Positions 6,921 through 13,513 of a stretch of 13,513 bases of DNA are shown in pieces. A program made the position numbers and the translations under genes. Positions within the stretch are counted from its first letter, which is position 1. The number at the start of each line of letters is the position of its first letter. This DNA comes from an uncultured Ruminococcus sp. (GTDB lineage: Bacteria > Bacillota > Clostridia > Oscillospirales > Acutalibacteraceae), in the NCBI GenBank assembly GCA_902803585.1, contig CADCQO010000180.1, forward strand, positions 1-13,513, written 5' to 3'. The notes under the pieces were generated by a model. The model was not told where the DNA came from and made no database searches. It worked only from the letters and a program-made list of their open reading frames with translations.

Positions 6921-8057
6921 TCAGCCTGCAATTTTGTGAACTGCGGTTAAAAACTGTTCTATATCGGATACCCTTGTAAAAACTGACGGAGAAACTCTCA
7001 CCGCGCCGCAGCCTTCTGTACCCATTTTCCGATGGGCTGAGGGACTGCAGTGCAGACCTGACCTGACAGCAATACCGTAGCGATTCAGTGCCTGTGCAGC
7101 CGATTCACTGTCGGTATCCTTGATATTGAAGGACAGTAACGGCACATAATGCGGCGGCTCCGGCTCAGGCGTATAAAGCTGTACCCTTTTTTCCGATGCA
7201 AGACCTCTATATAAACGCTGTATCAGCATAAATTCATGCCGAGCGATATTTTCTGGCTGATAGTTCATTACAAATTCCATACCGGCTCTCAGACCGGCAA
7301 TACCCGATAAATTAGGCGTACCGCTTTCCAGACGGTCGGGCAATTCCTCCGGCTGTTCCAATGAAAAGGAATTGCTGCCCGTACCGCCCTCTGTCAGGGG
7401 TGAAGGTATCGTGTCGCCGCTGATAATCAGCATACCTGTTCCCATAGGGCCGTACAAGCCTTTGTGTCCTGCGGCACACAAAAAGTCAATTTTGCTGTCA
7501 GTTACATCTATCGGCAGTACACCAGCACTTTGTGCCGCATCAACCGCTATCAGCAGGCCATATTCATGCGCCAGTGCCGCCAGACGTTCAACCGGCAGAC
7601 GGATTCCCCATACATTGGACGCATGGGTACAAATAATCATTCTGGTACGGGCATTGATAGCTCTGCGGAACGCTGCTATTGTTGCATTGTTATCCTCTGC
7701 TGACACCTCTGCTGTACTGTAAGTGATGCCCCTTTCCTGCATTTTGTGCAACGGACGCATAACGGCATTGTGTTCCAGATCTGACACAATCACATGATCG
7801 CCGCTGTTCAGCACACCTTTCATCACAAGGTTCAGGGCGGCAGTACAGTTCAGGGTAAAAATCACATTGGTTGGTTTTTCCGCATGAAAAAGCGAAGCTG
7901 CCGCTTTTCTTGCACGATAGATTTCCTCCGATGCCCTGAGCGACAGATCGTGTCCGCTCCTGCCGGGGTTAGCGGACAGCTGCAAAGCTCTGGCAGCGGC
8001 ATTTCTGACATTCTGCGGCTTGGGGGCTGTTGTCGCCGCATTGTCCAGATATATCAT
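6921..8057 (-). CDS. Class V aminotransferase, cysteine desulfurase-like (PLP enzyme)
   Basis: A 378-residue product of normal length for the IscS/SufS/CsdA-related group. Seen: N-terminal YLDNAATT, SDLEHNA (H96), the PLP-ring aspartate in AVDAAQS (D173), the Schiff-base lysine in AAGHKG (K199), RLESGTPN, and the mobile-loop cysteine in VRSGLHCSP (C337), followed by GAVRVSPSVF. Known of the family: such enzymes take sulfur from cysteine (or selenium from selenocysteine) as a persulfide on the loop cysteine. It lacks an IscU/SufU partner here, so Fe-S assembly is not its obvious job. It overlaps the DUF3343 gene by ATGA, and AAAGGAG lies 9 nt upstream of the start, so the two are translationally coupled. 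I infer a sulfur or selenium transfer role and would call it cysteine desulfurase family protein rather than name it iscS or sufS. Confidence 0.88.
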   Translation of the reverse strand: MIYLDNAATTAPKPQNVRNAAARALQLSANPGRSGHDLSLRASEEIYRARKAAASLFHAEKPTNVIFTLNCTAALNLVMKGVLNSGDHVIVSDLEHNAVMRPLHKMQERGITYSTAEVSAEDNNATIAAFRRAINARTRMIICTHASNVWGIRLPVERLAALAHEYGLLIAVDAAQSAGVLPIDVTDSKIDFLCAAGHKGLYGPMGTGMLIISGDTIPSPLTEGGTGSNSFSLEQPEELPDRLESGTPNLSGIAGLRAGMEFVMNYQPENIARHEFMLIQRLYRGLASEKRVQLYTPEPEPPHYVPLLSFNIKDTDSESAAQALNRYGIAVRSGLHCSPSAHRKMGTEGCGAVRVSPSVFTRVSDIEQFLTAVHKIAG

Positions 8058-8284
8058 GGCTTTCGGCTCCTTTCGGTACGTCCCAGAACTTTTATTCCGT
8101 TGTCCCTCAATATCATTTCCGCTTCATCTGCCCTTTGCAGCACCCTCAGACTGTAACCACAGCCCTGCCGCAGCATATTTTTCGGTGTGCGCTCTATTTC
8201 GGATTTGATGCCGTATTGCCGCAGCAGCTCCTTCCCCTGCATTGCATACGTTACAGACGACACCATAATAAGCGGCTTATCCAT
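8054..8284 (-). CDS. DUF3343 small protein, putative Se/S carrier-like
   Basis: A 76-residue product, typical in size for DUF3343. Seen: a beta-alpha start (MDKPLIMVSSVTYAMQGKEL), a basic central part and the short motif GCGYSLRV, with C42 as the only cysteine, then DEAEMILRDNGIKV and a basic end. Known: the family is annotated as putative Se/S carrier-like and often sits beside cysteine desulfurase-like or selenium genes in Clostridia; its chemistry is not established. The ATG at 8284 is chosen for the very strong GGGGGAGGTG ending 6 nt upstream; the frame is open further upstream, but that part runs into the pgcA terminator. Its stop codon overlaps the aminotransferase ATG. I see only a weak candidate promoter (TTCACC-18 bp-TAGAAT, -10 at 8310-8315), so read-through from pgcA is possible. 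Confidence 0.82.
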   Translation of the reverse strand: MDKPLIMVSSVTYAMQGKELLRQYGIKSEIERTPKNMLRQGCGYSLRVLQRADEAEMILRDNGIKVLGRTERSRKP

Positions 8285-8290
8285 AAAAAT

Positions 8291-8300
8291 CACCTCCCCC
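8291..8300 (-). promoter_or_regulatory. Strong ribosome binding site of the DUF3343 gene
   Basis: The minus strand reads GGGGGAGGTG, followed by ATTTTT and then ATG. It fixes the 76-residue start and rejects longer in-frame starts upstream. Confidence 0.85.
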
Positions 8301-8347
8301 TTTTCTAACATTCTATGACCAACCGCTCCGCTTGGTGAAAGAATCCC

Positions 8348-8395
8348 AAAAAACAGACCGAACCAATGATAAACAAACATCAAAGGTTCGGTCTG
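8348..8395 (-). terminator. Intrinsic terminator of pgcA
   Basis: On the minus strand CAGACCGAACC (8395-8385) pairs perfectly with GGTTCGGTCTG (8364-8354), an 11-bp stem with a 20-nt loop. Six T follow (8353-8348). It lies about 25 nt after the pgcA stop codon. Confidence 0.92.
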
Positions 8396-8420
8396 CATTT
8401 CTGTATCATTAACCGCTGTT

Positions 8421-10139
8421 TCAGATTTTCATGAAAGAGGTCATAGAATCAAAGGTGCTTTCGGCAATTTTCACGGCTTCCTCCTGTGTTTTTCCTACTG
8501 CGGTAACATAGATCTTGATTTTCGGTTCAGTACCGGAAGGTCTGACAATAACTGCTCCGCCGCCCGCCAGAGAATAGGAAAGTACATTGGACTTGGGCAG
8601 GGTAATAACGGTCGTCGTGCCGGTCGTAAGGTCTTTGCTGTAAGATTCCTGATAGTCTGCCAGCTCACATACCTGACTGCCTGCAATTTCTGTCGGCGGT
8701 GTATTTCTCAGCGCACTCATGATATCTGACATTTTCTGCATACCTGCTGCACCGTCAAACTCATAACTGCGTGTCTGATTCAGGTAATGGCCATACTCGT
8801 TATAAATAGAGGTCATCACATCGTCGAGGCTCTTGCCCTGCTGATGATAATAGGCTGCCATTTCACAGATCAGCATAGAAGCAACTACTGCATCTTTATC
8901 TCTGACGTAGCTGCCGGCCAGATAGCCGTAGCTTTCCTCAAAGCCGAACACATAGCGCTTTTCTTCATTTTTCTGCTCCAGAAGCAGGATCTGCTCACCG
9001 ATATACTTGAAGCCTGTCAATACGACTTTCAGCTCACAGCCGAATTTCTCACAGATTTTATCCACCAGCTTGCTGGTAACCACAGTTCTGACTGCCACAG
9101 GATTTTCGGGGAGCGTACCCGCTGCTTTGCGGCAGGAAAGAATATAGTTAATCAGCATAATACCGGTTTCGTTGCCCGTCATCAGGCGGTAACCGTTCTT
9201 TGTTTTGACAGCAATGCCCACACGGTCACTATCGGGATCGGTTGCCAGCAGCAAATCTGCCTGTTCCTTCTCGCAAAGTGCCAGACCCAGTGTAAGGGCT
9301 GCTTTTTCCTCAGGGTTCGGATAGGAGCAGGTGGTAAAGTTGCCGTCCGGCATTTCCTGCTCAGGCACAACAACAACATTCTTCACGCCGATTCTGTCCA
9401 GTATCCTGCGCACCAGCTTATTTCCTGCACCGTTAAGAGGTGTATAAACCACCTTAAGGGCAGAATTGCGGCAGACGCCTTCGTTGATCGTCTGTGCCTG
9501 TACACAGTCAAGATAGCTGTCATACACACTGTCGCTGATCCACTCAATAAGACCGCTCTGCATTGCCTCATCAAAACCGGCAACTTTGATATCTCCGTTG
9601 AAATAATCGACCTTCTGGATCTCAGCATAAACAGCGTCTGCATTAACATCTGTCATCTGACAGCCGTCACTGCCGTAGCACTTATAGCCGTTATACTTTG
9701 CCGGATTATGGCTGGCTGTTACCATGATACCCGCACTGGTGCCAAGTGTACGTACTGCATAGGATACCACTGGTGTGGGCTGCAGTTCTGATGCCAGATA
9801 TGCCTTGATGCCGTTGGCTGCCAATACTCTCGCCGCTTCTCTTGCAAAAACATCTGCCTTGATTCTGGAATCGTAACCAATCGCAACAGAAGGATTCTGA
9901 TATTTCTTGTTCAGGAAATTTGCCAGACCCTGTGTTGCCTTGCGTACGGTATAAATATTCATGCGGTTCGTTCCGGCACCAATAATACCTCTCAGACCCG
10001 CCGTGCCAAATTTCAGCTCACGATAGAAGCTTTCGTTGATGTCGTCCTCTTTTTCCTTCATGTTCTCCAGCTCACGCACAATGTCGTTGTCCTCAGTCGC
10101 ATAGCTGAGCCACAGCTTGAACATTTCTTTTATCTCCAT
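8421..10139 (-). CDS. pgcA: Phosphoglucomutase/phospho-sugar mutase, PgcA type
   Basis: A 572-residue product, the usual length of the PgcA group of alpha-D-phosphohexomutases. All four family loops are present in order: phosphoserine loop TASHNP (S143), metal loop DPDSDR (301-306), sugar loop FEESYG (400-405) and phosphate loop RPSGTEPK (533-540). The N-terminal FGTAGLRGIIGAG is also typical. Known: the enzyme interconverts glucose 6-phosphate and glucose 1-phosphate in the cytoplasm, feeding glycogen and UDP-glucose for envelope glycans; related enzymes act on mannose or other sugar phosphates, so substrate is not certain. The start is the ATG at 10139, with GAGGGGG 7 nt upstream. It has its own promoter and terminator, so it is monocistronic or nearly so. 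Confidence 0.93.
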   Translation of the reverse strand: MEIKEMFKLWLSYATEDNDIVRELENMKEKEDDINESFYRELKFGTAGLRGIIGAGTNRMNIYTVRKATQGLANFLNKKYQNPSVAIGYDSRIKADVFAREAARVLAANGIKAYLASELQPTPVVSYAVRTLGTSAGIMVTASHNPAKYNGYKCYGSDGCQMTDVNADAVYAEIQKVDYFNGDIKVAGFDEAMQSGLIEWISDSVYDSYLDCVQAQTINEGVCRNSALKVVYTPLNGAGNKLVRRILDRIGVKNVVVVPEQEMPDGNFTTCSYPNPEEKAALTLGLALCEKEQADLLLATDPDSDRVGIAVKTKNGYRLMTGNETGIMLINYILSCRKAAGTLPENPVAVRTVVTSKLVDKICEKFGCELKVVLTGFKYIGEQILLLEQKNEEKRYVFGFEESYGYLAGSYVRDKDAVVASMLICEMAAYYHQQGKSLDDVMTSIYNEYGHYLNQTRSYEFDGAAGMQKMSDIMSALRNTPPTEIAGSQVCELADYQESYSKDLTTGTTTVITLPKSNVLSYSLAGGGAVIVRPSGTEPKIKIYVTAVGKTQEEAVKIAESTFDSMTSFMKI

Positions 10140-10195
10140 AATATATCCCCCTCATTGGCTGCGGATATTTCGCCGCACCATGATTATGTATTCTT

Positions 10196-10224
10196 ATCAT
10201 ATCATATTTTTCCTGCTGTTTCAA
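10196..10224 (-). promoter_or_regulatory. Promoter of pgcA
   Basis: On the minus strand TTGAAA (10224-10219) and TATGAT (10201-10196) are 17 bp apart. A TGA precedes the -10, an extended -10. The predicted leader is about 50 nt. Confidence 0.75.
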
Positions 10225-10336
10225 CATTTACTTTCATTTTATGCAAAACTTTTTTCATTTCGTACTATTGTGGAATTTTTTTCTGTCCAAAAGTGTGTGA
10301 TTTTTACACTCACATGGGTATTATCCATAGAAAAAA

Positions 10337-10360
10337 GTACAAAAATTATTTATATTGTAC
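10337..10360. promoter_or_regulatory. GTACAA-N12-TTGTAC dyad, possible operator
   Basis: GTACAA (10337-10342) and TTGTAC (10355-10360) form a perfect 6-bp inverted repeat with a 12-bp AT-only spacer, ending 12 bp before the -35 of the downstream plus-strand gene. The half-site centres are 18 bp apart. Operator function is inference; no regulator is identified. Confidence 0.35.
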
Positions 10361-10371
10361 ATAAATAAGTC

Positions 10372-10400
10372 TTGTTTTGCGGCACAAAATACGATACAAT
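10372..10400 (+). promoter_or_regulatory. Promoter of the two-gene membrane protein locus
   Basis: TTGTTT (10372-10377) and TACAAT (10395-10400) are separated by 17 bp. The predicted start is near 10407, about 29 nt before the start codon. Confidence 0.6.
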
Positions 10401-10435
10401 AGAGTACAGAAACTATTCACAGGGAGGATTCTCCG

Positions 10436-11326
10436 ATGAGTGAACCATCTGTCAGCACTGCAGCACCCCGCAGGGCATCAAGTCCCTTTCGTCTGCAGCT
10501 GCCTGTTATTATTGCCGCTGTGATACTGATTGTATCCATTCTTTTCTTCGGCTGTTGGGAACTGTTCTTCAACCATTCTGTCAAAGGTACATGGACACTG
10601 CATTTTATACTCAATGACAACAATTGTTCCGTTTCTTACAGCTTTGAAGATGATAAGGTCTGTTATTTCCATAACGGCGGTTCTATCCGTAAAGGAACCT
10701 ATCAGCTGTCGCAGGACGAAGACGGTCATCAGCTGCTTACCATGACTTATCAGAATTTCAGGGATTTCGGTACACCCGCTGTCACTCACCAGCTGCGCTA
10801 TACGATAGAAGGCACTGCTTTCGGCAACCGGAAAATGAAATGCACCGATATCACAGGTATGATTTTTGACCCTGACAACATCGGCAGTGAAAATGAAGAA
10901 GCGGTTGCACAAAAGAAGGCCGCCGCTGACTTCATCGAGGAAAACGGTACCCGCTACTATGTATTCACCATGCACGAGGATAAGAACTATGCTACCAGTA
11001 CCAAGCCCATCGAAGGCGGCTATATCGACAAGGAACTGCTGGGCATCTGGCTGGAAAAGAATGAGGATTCCACCTACGACAATACATTCGCCTTTTATGA
11101 GGACGGCACTATTCAGATTACCTACCGTGACCGCATCTACAAAGGCTGCTATACCGCTTATAACGGTGAGTGTATCTTCAACCTTGCACAGGTAGACGGC
11201 AGCTTTGCCAATATTCTCATCAATTACGAGTTCAAAGAAGGCAAGCTCATTATCACTATCAATGATGTACCTGCTGAATACACCAGAACCGATGACATCT
11301 GCGCCTTTGAAACAGGCATCAGGTAA
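10436..11326 (+). CDS. Single-pass membrane protein with duplicated beta-type (lipocalin-like/DUF5640-like) domains
   Basis: A 296-residue product that I cannot name. Seen: a Ser/Ala/Arg N-terminus (1-20), one strong membrane helix (about 21-45), then an outside region holding two related units. Unit 1 (about 50-138) begins KGTWTLHFIL and has YSFEDDKVCYFHNGG then IRKGTYQL. Unit 2 (about 200-290) begins LLGIWLEK and has FAFYEDGTIQIT then IYKGCYT. The shared order, G-x-W start, strand with a D/G turn, then KG-x-Y, points to duplication of a small beta-barrel or lipocalin-like fold. A charged helical linker (about 150-170) separates them. No catalytic motif was seen. The start has AGGGAGGA 7 nt upstream. 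It probably shares an operon with the zinc-ribbon gene 41 nt downstream and is divergent from pgcA. The role is unknown; ligand binding at the membrane is a guess. Confidence 0.8.
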   Translation: MSEPSVSTAAPRRASSPFRLQLPVIIAAVILIVSILFFGCWELFFNHSVKGTWTLHFILNDNNCSVSYSFEDDKVCYFHNGGSIRKGTYQLSQDEDGHQLLTMTYQNFRDFGTPAVTHQLRYTIEGTAFGNRKMKCTDITGMIFDPDNIGSENEEAVAQKKAAADFIEENGTRYYVFTMHEDKNYATSTKPIEGGYIDKELLGIWLEKNEDSTYDNTFAFYEDGTIQITYRDRIYKGCYTAYNGECIFNLAQVDGSFANILINYEFKEGKLIITINDVPAEYTRTDDICAFETGIR

Positions 11327-11367
11327 ACCGAAAGTGACGGCTGACATTGAAAAGGCGGTGTTGAAGT

Positions 11368-11706
11368 ATGATGATTAACTGTCCGACCTGCGGATATTGG
11401 TACGATGATTCGTTTCCCAACTGTACAAAATGCGGCTCCCAGAACGGTATGCAGCAGAATTTCTATGTTCCGCCGCCTGCACCTGCTTCTCCGGAAATGT
11501 TCCGCTTTCAGCCCCCTGACAATACCGGAAAATCCAAAGGGTCGCTGATTGCTGTAATATGTATCCTCATCATCCTGCTTATCGGCGGAATAGCAGCAGG
11601 TGTGTTTATTGCCGGACATTCAGGTTCTTCTGACACTGCTCAGGACAGCCATTCGTCCGTGTCCGCTGGTGTGACGGACAAAAATCATTCTGAAGGCTGG
11701 CGATAA
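11368..11706 (+). CDS. Zinc-ribbon single-pass membrane protein, small, unknown function
   Basis: A 112-residue product. Seen: an N-terminal zinc ribbon with CPTCG and CTKCG (C5, C8, C19, C22; spacing CxxC-10-CxxC), a Pro/Gln-rich linker (about 25-57), one membrane helix (about 58-83) and a short Ser/His-rich end. With the ribbon at the N-terminus it is likely cytoplasmic and the short tail outside. Many Firmicutes have such zinc_ribbon-plus-helix proteins, often with a sensory or structural domain after the helix; here almost nothing follows, so it may be a shortened member. Frames after the stop (TAA at 11704-11706) do not continue with a recognisable domain. AAGGCGGTG precedes the ATG pair 11368/11371; either may be used. 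Likely co-transcribed with the preceding membrane protein. Confidence 0.78.
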   Translation: MMINCPTCGYWYDDSFPNCTKCGSQNGMQQNFYVPPPAPASPEMFRFQPPDNTGKSKGSLIAVICILIILLIGGIAAGVFIAGHSGSSDTAQDSHSSVSAGVTDKNHSEGWR

Positions 11707-11810
11707 GCCTTTGTCACACTTTTGAATTGGTCATTATCATGTATCCTTTGACGGATTTGATAATAAAAACCCTCGCTGATACCACTATATCACAAAAGGA
11801 GAAGATAATT

Positions 11811-13513
11811 ATGTTGAATGAATTCTGGAGTGCTCTCAAAAGCGGCACTGATATTCGCGGCGTAGCCGTAGCAGGCGCAGGCTTTGATGTCAATCTGACA
11901 GACGATACCGTCAAGGCAATCGTTAACGGCTTTATCCTCTGGCTGTCCAAAAAAACAGGCAAGACAGCTCCTGAAATGAAGATTTCTGTCGGCAGAGATT
12001 CCCGTATTTCAGGCCCGCAGATCGCTGCGCTGACCAAGACGGAACTGCTGAGAACAGGTGCTTTGGTAGTAGACTGTGATCTCTGCTCTACTCCTGCCAT
12101 GTTCATGACAACCGTAGAACTGGGCTGTGACGGCGCTATTCAGATTACAGCAAGCCACCACCCCTTCTACAGAAACGGTCTGAAATTCTTTACCCGTGAA
12201 GGCGGTCTGGAAAGCGAAAGCATTACCGCTATCCTTGAATATGCTGCAAACGGTGATAAATTAGCGCCTGCGGCCGGCGGTAAGCTGGTGGAAAACTCTT
12301 ATATGAGCTACTATGCAGGCAATCTGCGTGAGTTCATCAAAGAGCAGATCAACGACAAGAACGACTATCACCACCCCCTCAAGGGCTTTAAAATCGTAGT
12401 AGATGCCGGTAACGGTGTCGGCGGTTTCTATGCTGCTGAAGTACTGGAGGCACTTGGCGCAGATGTTCGCGGCAGCCAGTTCTTAGAGCCGGACGGCTAT
12501 TTCCCGAACCATATTCCCAACCCTGAAGATGCAGCTGCTATGGCTTCTGTCTGTGAAGCTGTCAAGGCATTCGGCGCAGATTTCGGCGTGATCTTTGACA
12601 CAGACGTTGACCGTTGCGGCGCAGTAGATGCTGAGGGCAAGGAAATTAACCGCAATCGTCTGGTTGCGCTCGCTGCTGCTATCGCTCTTGAAGACAACGC
12701 CGGTGCTACTGTTGTTACTGACTCCATCACTTCTACAGGTCTGAAAGAGTTCATCGAAGAGAAACTCGGCGGAAAACACCTGCGTTTCAAGAGAGGCTAC
12801 AAGAATGTTATCAACGAAGCAATCCGTCAGAATGAAAACGGTATTTCCTGCCCGCTGGCTATTGAAACCTCCGGTCATGCCGCTATGAAGGAGAACTATT
12901 TCCTCGATGACGGTGCTTATCTCATTACGAAAATCATCATCAAGGCTGCACAGCTCCGTATGCAGGGCAAGACGCTCGACAGCCTGATTGCTGACCTGAA
13001 AGAGCCTGTTGAAAGCAAGGAAATCCGCATCGCTATTACTGAAAAAGACTTCCGCACCTATGGTGAAAAGGTTATCAGCGATCTGAAGGCTTACGCCGCC
13101 AAACAGAAGGATTTCATCGTTGCAGATGATAACTACGAAGGTATCCGCGTATCCTTCGACAAAAAGAATGGTGACGGCTGGTTCCTGCTCCGTCTGAGTG
13201 TACACGATCCTATTATGCCCCTGAACATTGAAAGCGACAGTGAAGGCGGCACAGAAAAAATCTATGAGAAAATCAAGCCTTTTCTGGAGGACTGTGAGGG
13301 TCTGAGCACCTATGTGAAGAAAGCAGCCGCTAAGAAATCCGCTGCTAAAGCTGATAAGAAAGCTGCTCCCGCTAAGGCTGAGAAGGCTGAAACAAAGACA
13401 GAAACCGCTCCCACTAAGGCTGAGAAGGCTAAAACAAAGACAGAAGCTGCTCCCGCTAAGGCTGAGAAGGCTGAAACAAAGACAGAAGCTGCTCCCGCTA
13501 AGGCTGAGAAGGC
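11811..13513 (+). CDS. Second phosphohexomutase (phosphomannomutase/phosphoglucomutase family) with Lys/Ala-rich tail, truncated by window edge
   Basis: The frame is open from the ATG at 11811 to the right edge (567 full codons). Residues 1 to about 502 form an alpha-D-phosphohexomutase. Seen: SGTDIRG near the start, phosphoserine loop TASHHP (S115; the common form is TASHNP), metal loop DTDVDR (263-268), sugar loop ETSGH (352-356) and, in place of the usual RxSGTEP phosphate loop, RLSVHDP (461-467). The variant loops fit a separate subgroup of the family rather than a dead enzyme, since the serine, aspartates and arginines are kept. From about 503 the protein becomes a Lys/Ala/Glu/Thr-rich tail of 14-residue repeats. 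Known: family members convert hexose 6-phosphates to 1-phosphates; the substrate here is uncertain. AAAAGGAG lies 9 nt before the ATG. No confident promoter was seen in the 104-nt gap, so read-through from the preceding gene is possible. Confidence 0.88.
   Translation, partial: MLNEFWSALKSGTDIRGVAVAGAGFDVNLTDDTVKAIVNGFILWLSKKTGKTAPEMKISVGRDSRISGPQIAALTKTELLRTGALVVDCDLCSTPAMFMTTVELGCDGAIQITASHHPFYRNGLKFFTREGGLESESITAILEYAANGDKLAPAAGGKLVENSYMSYYAGNLREFIKEQINDKNDYHHPLKGFKIVVDAGNGVGGFYAAEVLEALGADVRGSQFLEPDGYFPNHIPNPEDAAAMASVCEAVKAFGADFGVIFDTDVDRCGAVDAEGKEINRNRLVALAAAIALEDNAGATVVTDSITSTGLKEFIEEKLGGKHLRFKRGYKNVINEAIRQNENGISCPLAIETSGHAAMKENYFLDDGAYLITKIIIKAAQLRMQGKTLDSLIADLKEPVESKEIRIAITEKDFRTYGEKVISDLKAYAAKQKDFIVADDNYEGIRVSFDKKNGDGWFLLRLSVHDPIMPLNIESDSEGGTEKIYEKIKPFLEDCEGLSTYVKKAAAKKSAAKADKKAAPAKAEKAETKTETAPTKAEKAKTKTEAAPAKAEKAETKTEAAPAKAEK
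13377..13513 (+). repeat. 42-nt in-frame tandem repeats encoding a Lys/Ala/Glu/Thr-rich tail
   Basis: Three full 42-nt units (13377-13418, 13419-13460, 13461-13502) and the start of a fourth (13503-13513) follow each other without gaps. They begin GCTGAGAAGGCT and encode AEKAETKTEAAPAK-like units (14 residues), with substitutions at a few positions. A degenerate A/K-rich lead-in (about 13321-13376) precedes them. The array continues past the window. Unit count is likely to vary between strains by slippage or recombination. Confidence 0.93.

Noticed and set aside
8787..9791. Long open frame on the plus strand (334 codons)
   Set aside because: It lies wholly antisense to pgcA, which has all four catalytic loops; the antisense translation is His/Cys-rich and shows no domain or ribosome binding site.
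10478..11347. Long open frame on the minus strand (289 codons)
   Set aside because: It is antisense to the membrane protein at 10436, which has a ribosome binding site, a promoter and a sensible membrane helix.
11693..11711. Small AAGGCT/AGCCTT hairpin across the zinc-ribbon stop codon as a terminator
   Set aside because: The stem is only 6 bp and no T-run follows; termination there is not supported.
11748..11791. Possible promoter before the second phosphohexomutase (TTGACG or TTGATA with GATACC or TATATC)
   Set aside because: No pair of boxes has a spacing of 16-18 bp, so I do not call a promoter.
12483..13205. Open frame on the minus strand (240 codons)
   Set aside because: It is antisense to the second phosphohexomutase, whose motifs prove the plus-strand reading.
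13377..13513. CRISPR-like regular repeat spacing
   Set aside because: Units are contiguous with no spacers, stay in frame and encode a repetitive peptide; they are coding tandem repeats.

Overview
The window reads as chromosomal DNA from a low-to-moderate GC Gram-positive anaerobe of the Clostridia, most likely a Ruminococcus-like member of the Oscillospiraceae. This rests on strong AGGAGG-type ribosome binding sites, sigmaA-type promoters with TATAAT-like boxes, AT-rich intergenic gaps with hairpin/T-run terminators, and gene content (cdaA-cdaR, PepV/Sapep dipeptidase, DUF3343 with a cysteine-desulfurase-like enzyme, PgcA). The genus is an inference; there is no rRNA or tRNA to settle it. 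I see no phage, transposase, CRISPR array or RNA gene. Most of the window looks like ordinary housekeeping DNA.

Layout. (1) 1-377, minus: N-terminus of a class A penicillin-binding protein, cut by the left edge; its leader carries a perfect hairpin. (2) 677-1015, plus, divergent: a small membrane-anchored BofC-like protein. (3) 1016-1416: AT-rich gap ending in a near-consensus promoter for an XRE-type repressor (1417-1821), closed by a strong terminator. (4) 2051-6708, minus: a likely four-gene operon in the order cdaA, cdaR, GT2 glycosyltransferase, Sapep-type dipeptidase, with a promoter at 6769-6796 and a terminator at 1901-1955. (5) 6921-8284, minus: DUF3343 protein and a class V aminotransferase joined by an ATGA overlap, a possible sulfur/selenium-handling pair. 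(6) 8421-10139, minus: PgcA-type phosphoglucomutase with its own promoter and terminator. (7) 10436-11706, plus: two membrane proteins, one with a duplicated extracytoplasmic beta-type domain and one with a zinc ribbon plus one membrane helix. (8) 11811 to the right edge, plus: a second, different phosphohexomutase whose C-terminus runs into a Lys/Ala/Glu-rich tail built from 42-nt tandem repeats and is cut by the window end.

Theme. Much of the content concerns the cell envelope and its precursors: a peptidoglycan polymerase, the c-di-AMP cyclase CdaA with its regulator CdaR (in Firmicutes tied to wall and potassium/osmotic homeostasis), a polyprenyl-phosphate sugar transferase, two hexose-phosphate mutases and a dipeptidase. 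The usual third gene of the cdaA-cdaR-glmM cluster is absent; a glycosyltransferase sits in its place. The least ordinary items are the repeat tail on the second mutase, the DUF3343/aminotransferase pair and the two-protein membrane locus between the mutases.
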